Assembly (NCBI GenBank): GCA_002748735.1
Contig: PDTC01000010.1
Coordinates: 62,001-126,000, forward strand
Direction: 5' to 3'
DNA length: 64,000 nucleotides
Source: Desulfobulbus propionicus
Lineage (GTDB): Bacteria > Desulfobacterota > Desulfobulbia > Desulfobulbales > Desulfobulbaceae
Positions within the stretch are counted from its first letter, which is position 1; each line of letters opens with the position of its first letter. A model generated the notes under the pieces. It was not told the origin of the DNA and searched no databases. It worked only from the letters and a program-made list of their open reading frames with translations. The translations under genes and the position numbers were made by a program. This document shows positions 52,805 through 62,119 of the stretch, piece by piece.

Positions 52805-55693
52805 ATGATGCATAGATTTTGTCTGTTCTCGGGTGGTTCTCTGTTGTTAATTCTTTTTTTCAGTTATGCTTGCCCTGGCTTTTCCGCTGACCTGCCTGAC
52901 AAGCCCCTGCTGCGCCTTGAGACCGGCAGACATAACGTAGCGATTACACGTATTGACATTGACCGTGAAGAGCGGCTGCTGGTCACCGGCTCTCTGGATA
53001 AAACTGTGCGACTTTGGGCCCTGGACAGTGGCAGCCTGCTGCAGACCCTGCGCCTGCCCCTGGGTACCAGTCATGAAGGCAAGGTCTATGCGGTGGCCGT
53101 CTCTCCCGATGGCAAGACCGTTGCCGCTGCCGGATACACAGGAAACCCTGAGCAAGGGTATTCTATCTACCTGTTTGCCAGTAGCAGCGGCCGCCTCCTT
53201 AGCCGTCTCAGCGGTCTGGAAAAGGCTATTACTGCCCTTGCTTTTTCCCCTGACAGCCGTCTCCTCGCGGCAGGCCTTGGGGGTAAGGGTCTGCGCCTCT
53301 ACCATAAAAACGGTGAATACTGGCGCTTGGCAGGAACTGACCGCAACTATAGCAATACTCTCTACTGGCTGGACTTTGCTCCCATGACAACAGGCCAGCA
53401 ATCAGCACGACTGGTAACGAGCTGTCTTGATGGTAACCTTCGCCTCTACAGGGCTGCAACTGACGGTCTCCACCTAGAGAAAAAGAGTATAGCAGGCGGT
53501 GGCAAGCATCCCGTTGGGGTGGCTTTTTCCCCAGATGGTAGCCGGATTGCCGTGGGCTATGATGACAGCACAGCCGTAACTGTCCATCATGGCACAAGCC
53601 TTGCCCGGCTCTTTGCCGCTGATACCAGCGGGATGGATAATGGTAGTTTGTTAAGTGTTGCCTGGTCGATCGATGGCCGCCAGCTCTACGGAGCAGGGAG
53701 GTATAACAGAAAAGGCGTGCATACCATCTGCCAATGGGGAAAGGCGGGTCAGGCGAAGCGGCAAGAGCTGGCATCAGAGGTGTATAATACCATCACAGGC
53801 CTGCAGCCACTTGCTGATGGCCGCCTTGTCTATGGCAGTGTTCAGCCGGCCTGGGGCATAGTTGGGAAACATGGACGACCGACAGTGCACCTGCCGGTTA
53901 TCCCTGATTTCCGGGGCATGGGCCAAACCTTTCGCCTTTCTGCTGATGGGCGCACTCTGGGCTTTACCTATGGGGACAACACCCAGGCAGGCTTTTCCTT
54001 GAAGACCCTTGCTCTTGGCACAGAGCTGGGCCTGCAGCCGCCGAGAACAAGCGGCCTTGCCGTTGAAGACTGGAAAAATACTCGCCACCCTACCCTTGAT
54101 GGCAAAAAACTGCCCCTGGAAAAACATGATCGATCGCGTTCCCTGGCCATAGCCCCAGAGGGCAAGAGTTTCCTTTTGGGTACGAGCTGGAATCTCTACA
54201 GCTTTGCTGCTAATGGCAGCCCACGCTGGAAGCGTCCAGTGCCAAGTGTTGCCTGGGCCGTCAACATCTCAGCGGATAGCCGCCTGGCAGCAGCAGCCTT
54301 TAGCGATGGCATCGTCCGCTGGTACCGATATAGCGATGGCCGACTGCTGCTCAGCTTCTTCCTCCACAAGAACAGAAAACACTGGGTTGCCTGGACGCCT
54401 TCGGGCTACTATGTTGCTTCGCCGGGCGGTGATGAGCTTATTGGCTGGCACCTCAATCATGGCCGTGATCAGGGGGCCAACTTTTTCCCAGCTTCGGGTT
54501 TTCGCAAGCAGTTCTACCGCCCGGATGTGGTACGTATGGTCCTGGAAACCCTTGACGAGCAGGAAGCCCTGGAGCAGGCTAACACTCGGGGCAGCCAACA
54601 TCACGTCGATGTGGAGCAATTGCTGCCGCCGGTGATCCACATCCTTTCCCCTGGGTCGGATAGTGGTTTTTCCCGCAGGGACATGACCCTGCACTACCAG
54701 GTGACGACACCTTCTGGTGAACCTGCCACGTCGATCAAAGCCCTGGTGGACGGGGTCGAGGTTGCTGTTAACCAGGACGGCAAAAAACAGGGCAATGGCA
54801 GCTTCTCCCTTACCCTGCCAGAGCGGGACTGCCGGGTCTCCCTGATTGCGGTAAACCGGCATGGCACAAGCACCCCGGCAACGGTGCAGCTTCGCTGGGA
54901 GGGCAAGAGCCCGGAGCACGCCCTGTCCCTGCCCAGGCTCTACGTGCTTGCCATTGGTGTGAGTAAGTATGATGACCCCTCGTTTAACCTCGAATTTCCC
55001 GGCAAAGATGCCCGGGATTTTGCCCGGATTATGGTGGACCAGAAGGGGAAGATCTACCGGGATGTACAGGTTCGTCTGCTTACCGATGCCGAGGCCAACC
55101 GCGACGCAGTCAAGGAAGGACTTGACTGGCTGAAAAGGAAAAGCACCAGCCAAGATGTGTCCATCCTTTTTTTTGCCGGGCATGGCATCAATGACCGCAA
55201 CGGCAACGCCTACTTCCTGTCCAGTGATGCCGGTCCTGATCCCCTGGACAATCGTGGGGTTTCCTACGGGGAAATCAAGGATACTCTCACCACTCTCCCG
55301 GGTAAACGGCTTGCGTTTATCGACACCTGCTCTGCCGGGAACGTCATGGCCATCCACCATGGTGGTAACTTGGATCTTACCGCGATTAGCAACGATCTTG
55401 CCGCGGTGGAAAACCGGGTGGTAGTGTTTACTGCCTCCTCAGGAGGACAAACCACTCTCAAGAATCGGTCCTCGAATAACGGTGCCTTTACCAGGGCTAT
55501 GAGAGAAGGGCTGAACGGTAAGGCCAACTATGATGGCAATGCAGTTATCACGGTCAAGGAACTGGGCCTTTATATTTCCGAGCAGGTCAAAAAGCTCACC
55601 CAGGGGCGGCAGATCCCGGCTATGATACTCCCCAGAGAGGTGCCTGATTTTCCTCTGGCAGGCAGCAAAAAACAAGGGGACAAGCCAAGTTAA
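52805..55693 (+). CDS. exported WD40-repeat caspase-family peptidase (C14)
   Basis: A 962-residue protein. Residues 1-28 are a signal peptide ending FSADL. Residues 40-560 are a beta-propeller with WD40-type blades (SPDGKTVAAAG, SPDSRLLAAGL, SPDGSRIAVGY, SADGRTLGFTY, SADSRLAAAAF). Next come the linker WTPSGYYVASPGGDELIGWH, an Ig-like domain (about 617-705) and a caspase-fold C14 domain. The catalytic dyad is intact: His793 in FFAGHGI and Cys842 in FIDTCSAG. It starts after AGGAG; a second ATG one codon later is equally possible. The signal sequence places a caspase outside the cytoplasm, unlike most known bacterial immune caspases. Substrate and trigger are unknown, and no partner gene is adjacent. 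Confidence 0.88.
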   Translation: MMHRFCLFSGGSLLLILFFSYACPGFSADLPDKPLLRLETGRHNVAITRIDIDREERLLVTGSLDKTVRLWALDSGSLLQTLRLPLGTSHEGKVYAVAVSPDGKTVAAAGYTGNPEQGYSIYLFASSSGRLLSRLSGLEKAITALAFSPDSRLLAAGLGGKGLRLYHKNGEYWRLAGTDRNYSNTLYWLDFAPMTTGQQSARLVTSCLDGNLRLYRAATDGLHLEKKSIAGGGKHPVGVAFSPDGSRIAVGYDDSTAVTVHHGTSLARLFAADTSGMDNGSLLSVAWSIDGRQLYGAGRYNRKGVHTICQWGKAGQAKRQELASEVYNTITGLQPLADGRLVYGSVQPAWGIVGKHGRPTVHLPVIPDFRGMGQTFRLSADGRTLGFTYGDNTQAGFSLKTLALGTELGLQPPRTSGLAVEDWKNTRHPTLDGKKLPLEKHDRSRSLAIAPEGKSFLLGTSWNLYSFAANGSPRWKRPVPSVAWAVNISADSRLAAAAFSDGIVRWYRYSDGRLLLSFFLHKNRKHWVAWTPSGYYVASPGGDELIGWHLNHGRDQGANFFPASGFRKQFYRPDVVRMVLETLDEQEALEQANTRGSQHHVDVEQLLPPVIHILSPGSDSGFSRRDMTLHYQVTTPSGEPATSIKALVDGVEVAVNQDGKKQGNGSFSLTLPERDCRVSLIAVNRHGTSTPATVQLRWEGKSPEHALSLPRLYVLAIGVSKYDDPSFNLEFPGKDARDFARIMVDQKGKIYRDVQVRLLTDAEANRDAVKEGLDWLKRKSTSQDVSILFFAGHGINDRNGNAYFLSSDAGPDPLDNRGVSYGEIKDTLTTLPGKRLAFIDTCSAGNVMAIHHGGNLDLTAISNDLAAVENRVVVFTASSGGQTTLKNRSSNNGAFTRAMREGLNGKANYDGNAVITVKELGLYISEQVKKLTQGRQIPAMILPREVPDFPLAGSKKQGDKPS

Positions 55694-55726
55694 CAATCAT
55701 CTACTACAACACGGGCGCAGCCCCGC

Positions 55727-55756
55727 AAAGGCAAGGCCCACACCCCGCCTTTTCTC
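55727..55756 (+). terminator. terminator after the WD40-caspase gene
   Basis: AAAGGC (55727-55732) and GCCTTT (55747-55752) form a 6-bp stem, with T-rich sequence after it. It lies 34 bases after the stop and at the end of the convergent parC. Confidence 0.4.
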
Positions 55757-55761
55757 TTGTG

Positions 55762-57819
55762 CTACTCCTTTTTGTCTGCCGTCTGCGTAGCTGCTGGCGC
55801 TGTTTTTTCCTCAGCAGGCAAGGCGTTGCTGTCGACAAAACCTGGCAGATTAGGTGGTGACACTGGTTGTGATCGTGGTTTACCCGTGATATTGGCGAGC
55901 CGGCGAACGACCCGGGTGGAAAGGCGTTTGCCCCGGGCAGCAGCACCCTTGATCAGATAGTCGTCCAGATCAATCTCCAGGCTGTTGTACCTGGCCCTGG
56001 CCGAGGGCGCCAGGCTGGCCCGCACCCGCACCCCCTCGCCCATGGCAAGAAAGAGGATGGTTGAGCGCTTGTGCTCGTCAAAGAGCCGGTATTCGCGGTT
56101 AACAATGAATTTCGGCATGTTGAAGCGTTTGACATAGGTCAGATTTTCCGCACCATTACGGTAGATAAGATTGAACAGCATATTACCGCTGACCACTCCC
56201 ATCCAGTAGAGGTCACTGCCGATAAACAGTTTTTCTGCAACGCTGACAACTTTATACAACCCGTTTTTGAAGATCAACAGGATGCGGTCATACTCGGAAC
56301 AGAGCAGTTCCATATCCTTTTTTTGCGTGTCTGCCCTGACCTTGAACCCGACAAACCCCCCTTCCCTTTCATAACCGACCTGGAGGTTTGAGAGCGCAGC
56401 CTTGCGGGCGTTGATCTCGCCAAATTCACTGAGCTCGCTCACCCGAGGGTAGGCTGCTCCGTACTTTTCCAGGTTCGTTTTCAGGTAGCTGATGGTAAAG
56501 CCGACCATGTCAGCAAGATCACGGGTAATACGCAGAATATCCTTTTCTATGGCCCGGATTTCTTTGTGGTGACGGTTGATATCAAAACGGGAAATCCTGC
56601 GAATCCTGATCTCCAGGAGCCGTTCCACATCCTCTTTGCTAATCTTGCGCTGGAGTTCCTCGGCAAAAGGCGCCAGTGACTGGCGTACAGCGCTGACCAC
56701 GGCCCTGTAGTTAATCTGCTCTTCAATCTCCTTGTAGAGCCGCTCCTCAATAAAGATCTGCTCCAGTTTGCGGGCGTGCAGTTTTTCCTCGAGCCGGCCA
56801 AGCTCGATTTTCAACTCTGTTTCGAGATCTGCGACGAGCCGGTCGGTGTTGTGCCGCAACACCTCCTCAACGGCCATCTGCCGTGGCATATTATCAAAGA
56901 TCAGTACCAGGTTGGGGCTGATGGAGACCTCGCAATCAGTAAAGGCATAGAGCGCATCAATGGTTTCATCAGCGTGAATACCCCGCGGCAGCTTGATCTC
57001 CACCTCGACGTTTTCCGCGGTATAATCATTAATGGAGGCGATCTTCAGTTTACCGGCCCGGGCCGCCTTTTCCACTGACTCTATGAGTCCCTGGGTGGTA
57101 ATGTTGTAGGGCAGCTCCCGGACGATAATGGTCTTCTGGTCCGCCTCTTCAAGACGGGCCCGGCAGCGAATACGGCCGTTGCCGTGATCATAGTCGCTGA
57201 CATCGGTGATGCCGCCCCGGGGAAAGTCGGGATAGAGGGTGAAATCACGGCCCTCCAGGTAATCAATCTGTGCCTGGAGCAGCTCACAGAAGTTGTGGGG
57301 CATAATTTTCGTTGCCATGCCCACGGCAATGCCTTCGGCGCCCAACAGCAGCAGCAGCGGAATCTTTGCCGGCAGAACCACCGGTTCACGCATACGGCCG
57401 TCATAGGAGTCAACATACTCGGTCAGATCCTTGTTAAACAGGGTCTCCCGCGCTAAGGGGGTAAGTCGGCACTCGATGTAGCGGGCTGCTGATGCCTGGT
57501 CGCCGGTAAAGATGTTGCCAAAGTTTCCCTGGCGGTCAATGAGGTACTCCTTATTGGCCAGGTTGACCAGGGCTGCAAAGATCGACTGGTCACCATGGGG
57601 ATGCAGCTTCATGGTCTCCCCGACAACGTTGGCCACCTTGTGAAAACGGCCGTCATCCATGTTGTAAAGGGTCTGCAGTAACCGGCGATGCACCGGTTTC
57701 AACCCGTCATTGATATCCGGGATGGCCCGTTCACGGATCACATAGGAGGTGTAATCCAGAAAATTTTCATCAAAGAGTTGGTGCAGTTTACCGGCCTGCC
57801 GTTCTTTCTGCTCGTTCAT
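55762..57819 (-). CDS. parC: DNA topoisomerase IV subunit A (ParC-type)
   Basis: A 685-residue type IIA topoisomerase A subunit. The catalytic Tyr is in AARYIECRLTPLA, and LYNMDDGRFHKVANVVG and the HPHGDQSIF segment are present. The usual GyrA reads AARYTEARLT; the IECRLT form resembles Bacteroidetes/chlamydial ParC. The C-terminal beta-propeller is much reduced. The rest of the C-terminus ends in a Pro/Ala-rich tail. Its start overlaps parE by 4 bp. It decatenates chromosomes and relaxes DNA with ParE. Confidence 0.9.
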   Translation of the reverse strand: MNEQKERQAGKLHQLFDENFLDYTSYVIRERAIPDINDGLKPVHRRLLQTLYNMDDGRFHKVANVVGETMKLHPHGDQSIFAALVNLANKEYLIDRQGNFGNIFTGDQASAARYIECRLTPLARETLFNKDLTEYVDSYDGRMREPVVLPAKIPLLLLLGAEGIAVGMATKIMPHNFCELLQAQIDYLEGRDFTLYPDFPRGGITDVSDYDHGNGRIRCRARLEEADQKTIIVRELPYNITTQGLIESVEKAARAGKLKIASINDYTAENVEVEIKLPRGIHADETIDALYAFTDCEVSISPNLVLIFDNMPRQMAVEEVLRHNTDRLVADLETELKIELGRLEEKLHARKLEQIFIEERLYKEIEEQINYRAVVSAVRQSLAPFAEELQRKISKEDVERLLEIRIRRISRFDINRHHKEIRAIEKDILRITRDLADMVGFTISYLKTNLEKYGAAYPRVSELSEFGEINARKAALSNLQVGYEREGGFVGFKVRADTQKKDMELLCSEYDRILLIFKNGLYKVVSVAEKLFIGSDLYWMGVVSGNMLFNLIYRNGAENLTYVKRFNMPKFIVNREYRLFDEHKRSTILFLAMGEGVRVRASLAPSARARYNSLEIDLDDYLIKGAAARGKRLSTRVVRRLANITGKPRSQPVSPPNLPGFVDSNALPAEEKTAPAATQTADKKE

Positions 57820-59660
57820 ACTTCCGGCCTCAAGGTAAGGTGCTCCATGATATACTGGCGGCGTTCCGGGGTGTTCTTGCCCATGTAAAAGCTGAGCACC
57901 CTGCTCACCTCGCTGAGATTGTCGATACGTACCTGTTGAAGGCGCATCTCCTTGCCAATGAACTGTTTAAACTCAGGCGGGCTGATCTCGCCAAGCCCCT
58001 TGAACCTGGTCATCTCGACGGTCTTGTCGGAACGGGACAGCGACTTCAGCTCGCGGCTGGCTTCGGTCTTCTCTTTTTCCGAGTAGCAGTAACGCGTCGC
58101 CTTTTTGGTGCGCACCCTGAAGATCGGGGTTTCGAGGATGTACACATGGCCCAGCTTGATGAGCGGCTCAAAGTAGTGGAGAAAAAAGGTGAGCAGCAGA
58201 TTACGGATATGCAGCCCGTCGACGTCAGCGTCCGTGGCCAGGATAACCCGGTCAAAACGCAGATCCGCAATGGAATCCTCAATATTGAGCGAGCGCATCA
58301 GCGCGTACATTTCATCATTTTTGTAGAGCAGGTCGAGGCGCTGACCAAAGACGTTCATGGGTTTGCCCTTGAGCGAGAACACTGCCTGGGTCATGGGGTC
58401 GCGGGCCGAGACAATCGAGCCGGCCGCTGACTGGCCCTCGGTGATGAAGATCATATTCTCCCGGCCTGGCCCCGAGGGTTTGTTTCTCGACGGGTGATAC
58501 TTGCAGTCCTTGAGCTGGGGGATCTTGATGGCCACCTTCCTGGCATTGACCTTGGCCTCGCGACGTACGGTCTGCAGCTCCCGCCGAACCCGTTCGTTGC
58601 GCTGAACCTTGTCCATGAGAACATCGGCTGATTCCGGGTACATGTACAGGTGATTAGCCACTGTCTCCCGTACCGTGTTGACAATCCAGGAACGAATTTC
58701 AGTGTTGCCCAGCTTGTTTTTGGTCTGGGACTCAAACACCGGTTCCTGAACCTTGACGGCAAGGGTGCCGACAATGCCGTCCCGGACATCCTGGCCGGAA
58801 AACTTCTTGCCACTGAACTCGTTAACCCCTTTGAGGATGCCCTCACGAAAGGCAGAGAGGTGCGTGCCGCCTTCGCTGGTATAGGTGCCATTGACAAAAC
58901 TGAAGTATGATTCGCCGTAATCATCGGTATGGGTGAAGGCAAACTCCAGGGTCTTGTCTTTCTGATAGATCGGCGGATAGAGCTGTTTGTCAGTACTCTG
59001 CCGATCGAGCAGGTCGAGCAGGCCCTTGTCGCTGTGGTAGCTGGTCTCCCCGAGCTGCAGGGTAAGCCCGGCATTAAGGTAGGCGTATCTCCACAGCCGT
59101 TCTTCAATGTATTGAAGATCAAAGGTGAACGCATCAAAGAGTTCGCGGTCCGGGACAAACTCCACCAGGGTGCCATCTGCTTCACTGCTCTTCCCCTCCT
59201 CCTCGTTGAGCAGGCGTCCCTGGGCAAACTCAGCGCGTTTGTAGTGACCATCACGAAAGGCGCAGACCGTAAAACTGGTAGACAGGGCATTGACGGCCTT
59301 GGTGCCTACCCCGTTGAGCCCCACTGAAAACTGAAAGACCTCGGTGTTGTACTTGGCGCCGGTGTTTATGGTCGAAACGCAGTCCACTACCTTGCCCAGG
59401 GGGATTCCCCGGCCATAGTCACGGATACGGCAGCGGCCATTTTCGTCAATCTCCACCTCGATGCGCTTGCCATAGCCCATGATGTACTCGTCCACGGCAT
59501 TGTCAATGACCTCTTTGACGAGGATGTAGATGCCATCGTCAGGATGGGAGCCATTCCCAAGACGGCCGATGTACATGCCGGGGCGCTTGCGGATATGCTC
59601 GAGGGAGCTGAGGGTCTTGATCTTGGATTCGTCGTACTGATGGGCAGAAGAGGTTGGCAT
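57816..59660 (-). CDS. parE: DNA topoisomerase IV subunit B (ParE-type)
   Basis: The ATPase subunit, 614 residues. The GHKL domain shows EVIDNAVDEYIMGYG (N box), RDYGRGIPLGKVVDCVS (G1) and VGLNGVGTKAVNAL (G3). A transducer domain follows. The TOPRIM domain has MIFITEGQSAAGS (Glu) and LATDADVDGLHIRNLLL (DxD). The RLGNGSHPDDGIYILVKEVIDN block is typical of Bacteroidetes-type ParE. It is preceded on the minus strand by cutA and a small zinc-ribbon gene. Confidence 0.92.
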   Translation of the reverse strand: MPTSSAHQYDESKIKTLSSLEHIRKRPGMYIGRLGNGSHPDDGIYILVKEVIDNAVDEYIMGYGKRIEVEIDENGRCRIRDYGRGIPLGKVVDCVSTINTGAKYNTEVFQFSVGLNGVGTKAVNALSTSFTVCAFRDGHYKRAEFAQGRLLNEEEGKSSEADGTLVEFVPDRELFDAFTFDLQYIEERLWRYAYLNAGLTLQLGETSYHSDKGLLDLLDRQSTDKQLYPPIYQKDKTLEFAFTHTDDYGESYFSFVNGTYTSEGGTHLSAFREGILKGVNEFSGKKFSGQDVRDGIVGTLAVKVQEPVFESQTKNKLGNTEIRSWIVNTVRETVANHLYMYPESADVLMDKVQRNERVRRELQTVRREAKVNARKVAIKIPQLKDCKYHPSRNKPSGPGRENMIFITEGQSAAGSIVSARDPMTQAVFSLKGKPMNVFGQRLDLLYKNDEMYALMRSLNIEDSIADLRFDRVILATDADVDGLHIRNLLLTFFLHYFEPLIKLGHVYILETPIFRVRTKKATRYCYSEKEKTEASRELKSLSRSDKTVEMTRFKGLGEISPPEFKQFIGKEMRLQQVRIDNLSEVSRVLSFYMGKNTPERRQYIMEHLTLRPEV

Positions 59661-59724
59661 ATGAACAGATAAGGTGTTTAATGAGTTGTCTACAAGGGGT
59701 TAGAGAACGTCTGCACCAGGCCCC

Positions 59725-59919
59725 TCACTCCATGAGGTGTACCCGTTCGCAGTCAGGGCAGATCCAGGTGGGGCCATTGCTGATCCCCCAGCGGTTGTCG
59801 GCAAAACACTCCGGGCAGATCTGAAACCCGCACTGGCAGCTCCAGCAGAACGGCGGTTCCTTGCTGCAGCAGTGGCAGCGAAAAGATTTTCGCCGGCGTC
59901 GGCGTTTACCTGCGTTCAT
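59725..59919 (-). CDS. small Cys-rich zinc-ribbon protein
   Basis: A 64-residue basic N-terminus (NAGKRRRRRK) followed by four Cys clusters: CHCC, CWSCQC, CPEC and CPDC. These would bind two zinc ions in a double ribbon. It starts two bases after the cutA stop and precedes parE by 64 bases. No named family is recognised. A role as a metal store or adaptor is possible. Confidence 0.65.
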   Translation of the reverse strand: MNAGKRRRRRKSFRCHCCSKEPPFCWSCQCGFQICPECFADNRWGISNGPTWICPDCERVHLME

Positions 59920-59921
59920 GC

Positions 59922-60245
59922 TTACGCTCCGGCAGGCAGCAGTTTGGCTTCAAGCCAGGAAAGATACGGGGCAGCGCCGTCAATGATCGGTGTCACCAGA
60001 ATTTCCGGGACCTCATAGGCATGGAGGCCGGTGATCTGTTCCTCAAGCCGGGGAAAAAGATCGCTTCTCGACTTTATCGTCAGGAGGTACTCGCTGTCAT
60101 CTGCTACCTTGCCCTTCCAGCGGTAGAACGAGCGGCAGGAGGTTATCTGGACACAGGCGGCAAGCCGCTCGTCAACAATACAACGGGCAATTTTTTCAGC
60201 GTCTTGCTGGGAGGCAACAGTGGTCATGACCTGAATGTAGTTCAT
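59922..60245 (-). CDS. cutA: divalent-cation tolerance protein CutA
   Basis: A 107-residue trimeric ferredoxin-like protein linked to copper and other metal tolerance. The conserved core is AEKIARCIVDERLAACVQI, a Trp-Lys-Gly segment (RWKGKVADDSEYLLTIKS) and the C-terminal EVPEILVTPI block. ATG 60245 has AGAGGA four bases upstream. It is the first gene of cutA-zinc ribbon-parE-parC and diverges from coaX. Confidence 0.93.
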   Translation of the reverse strand: MNYIQVMTTVASQQDAEKIARCIVDERLAACVQITSCRSFYRWKGKVADDSEYLLTIKSRSDLFPRLEEQITGLHAYEVPEILVTPIIDGAAPYLSWLEAKLLPAGA

Positions 60246-60397
60246 TTTCCTCTCTTTTTCTTCTCTCTTCAGCCCATACCAGGCCTGGGCTGTCTTCATC
60301 GGGCCGGGCGGCTCGCTCTTTTCTCAAGGCATTATGGATTATTTTCTGAAAAAAGAATATGGTAGAGCAACAATACTCCAACCTGTAAAATCTTGCC

Positions 60398-61189
60398 ATG
60401 CTCTTTGTCGTAGACGTAGGTAATACCCACACGGTATGCGGTATCTTTAACGGCGAGCAGCTGCTCGGTTCCTACCGGCTCACCTCAGAGCTCAACCGCA
60501 CCACAGACGAACTGGCGTTGCGTTATCATAGCCTTTTTCAGTTGCAAAACCTGCGCCCCGAACTGATTAGCGGATGTATCATTGCCTCGGTGGTGCCACC
60601 CCTGGAGACCAGCTGGTACACCTTTGCCCGCCGGTACTTTGGCAACCTGCAGCAGGATCCCCTTCTGGTCAACCATCGGATGGACACCGGTATCACGGTT
60701 GCCACCGAATATCCCGAAGAGGTGGGCGCTGACCGGATCGTCAACGCTGTTGCCGCCTGGCAGCACTTCAAGGACAACCTCATCGTCATTGATTTTGGCA
60801 CAGCCATCACCTTTGACTGCGTTGACGCCCGCCGCAACTACCTGGGTGGCACCATCCATCCCGGCATCGGTATTTCCCTGGATGCCCTGGCCATGCGCAC
60901 CGCCAAACTGCCCCGGGTAGATATCACCTCCAGGCCGGAGCAGGTGATTGGTACCACAACCATCAAGGCTATCCATTCCGGGATACTCTATGGTTTTGGC
61001 GGACTGGTGGACAAGATGGTTGCCCTGCTTGCCAGAGAGATAACGCCAACCGCTCGTGTCTGCACGGTCGCCACCGGGGGAATGGCACCGGTGATTCAGC
61101 CATACACCACCAGTATTGACCATGTCGACCAGATGCTGACATTGAACGGCCTGCAGATCATCTTTAACCGGATCTGCAATCATGACTAA
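60398..61189 (+). CDS. coaX: type III pantothenate kinase
   Basis: Phosphorylates pantothenate in the first step of CoA synthesis; the CoaX type needs a monovalent cation and is not fed back by CoA. The 263 residues of the ASKHA fold show FVVDVGNTHTVCGIF, VGADRIVNAVAAW, VIDFGTAITFD and GGTIHPG. No birA gene precedes it. The ldcA start overlaps its end by 8 bp. Confidence 0.95.
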   Translation: MLFVVDVGNTHTVCGIFNGEQLLGSYRLTSELNRTTDELALRYHSLFQLQNLRPELISGCIIASVVPPLETSWYTFARRYFGNLQQDPLLVNHRMDTGITVATEYPEEVGADRIVNAVAAWQHFKDNLIVIDFGTAITFDCVDARRNYLGGTIHPGIGISLDALAMRTAKLPRVDITSRPEQVIGTTTIKAIHSGILYGFGGLVDKMVALLAREITPTARVCTVATGGMAPVIQPYTTSIDHVDQMLTLNGLQIIFNRICNHD

Positions 61190-62114
61190 CCGCCCCACCC
61201 TGCCGCCGCCGCTCAGACGCGGTGACTGCCTGGGCCTGTTTTCCCCTGCAAGCCCGGTCCGGCAACCGAGGGTGCAGGAGCAGGCAACCCGCATACTCAA
61301 GGAGATGGGCTTTACCGTGAAACTGGCTGAACAACGGCCAGGGCCCTGCGAGTATCTCGCCGGTGACGACCAGTGGCGCGCCGACAACCTGATGCGGTTG
61401 TGGATGGATACCGCTGTCAAGGGGCTGGTCGCCATCAGGGGCGGTTATGGTTGCCAGCGGATGGTCGATCTTCTTGATCTCGATGCCCTGCGAAGCACTC
61501 CCAAACGAATGATCGGCTTCAGTGACGTGTCTGTGCTGCTCAATGTGCTGGCCGACCGTGGCCTGGTTACCCTGCACGGCCCGGTACTGACCTCCCTGCC
61601 GACCATCACCGACAACTCCAGACAGCGTTTTTTGACAGCGCTGACAGCTGAGCCCCAAGACCTGCAGCTGCGGCAATGCCTGGAGGTGCTGCGGCCAGGA
61701 ACTGCCAGGGGCAGGCTCCTGGGGGGCAACCTCACAACCCTGGTCCACCTCATCGGTACCCGCCATGAGCCGCGCTGGGATGGTGCCCTCCTGCTGCTCG
61801 AGGATACCGGTGAAGCGCTGTATCGCCTTGATCGCCTCCTGACCCAGCTGCAAATGACCGGCATCCTCGCCCGGCTTGCCGGTGTTCTCCTGGGGACCTT
61901 TGACCTGGGGCCCGACGATACCGTCGGCAACCTGCGCCTGCAGGAGGGTGTCTGGCAAAGGGTCCTCGAACTCACTGATCATTGCCCGGTCTGGGGAAAT
62001 TTTCCCAGCGGCCATCTTACGGAGAACTGGTGTCTGCCACTGGGCATGGAGGCAACCATGGACAGTCGCGCCGGCCAGTTGCTGTTTCACCCTCAATCCG
62101 TCGACAACCAGTGA
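61182..62114 (+). CDS. ldcA: LD-carboxypeptidase (S66 family)
   Basis: A 310-residue cytoplasmic peptidase that cuts the terminal D-Ala from tetrapeptides during peptidoglycan recycling. The catalytic Ser is in GFSDVSVLL, the Glu in LLLLEDTGE and the His in FPSGHL, the S66 triad order. It starts 8 bases before the coaX stop, so it is translated with that gene. The family also includes microcin C7 self-immunity members; no such context is seen here. Confidence 0.88.
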   Translation: MTNRPTLPPPLRRGDCLGLFSPASPVRQPRVQEQATRILKEMGFTVKLAEQRPGPCEYLAGDDQWRADNLMRLWMDTAVKGLVAIRGGYGCQRMVDLLDLDALRSTPKRMIGFSDVSVLLNVLADRGLVTLHGPVLTSLPTITDNSRQRFLTALTAEPQDLQLRQCLEVLRPGTARGRLLGGNLTTLVHLIGTRHEPRWDGALLLLEDTGEALYRLDRLLTQLQMTGILARLAGVLLGTFDLGPDDTVGNLRLQEGVWQRVLELTDHCPVWGNFPSGHLTENWCLPLGMEATMDSRAGQLLFHPQSVDNQ

Positions 62115-62119
62115 ACAGT

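Noticed and set aside
54269-55360. Long minus-strand frame opposite the caspase gene
   Set aside because: It lies wholly antisense to a protein with clear WD40 and caspase motifs, and its translation has no recognisable domain; long antisense frames are common in such codon usage.
60485-62096. Long minus-strand frames opposite coaX and the LD-carboxypeptidase
   Set aside because: Both are antisense to genes with complete active-site motifs and contain no domain signatures of their own.
61982-62119. N-terminal extension of the membrane protein at 62120
   Set aside because: The extended frame runs inside ldcA and has no membrane-protein features; ATG 62120 starts the hydrophobic helix.
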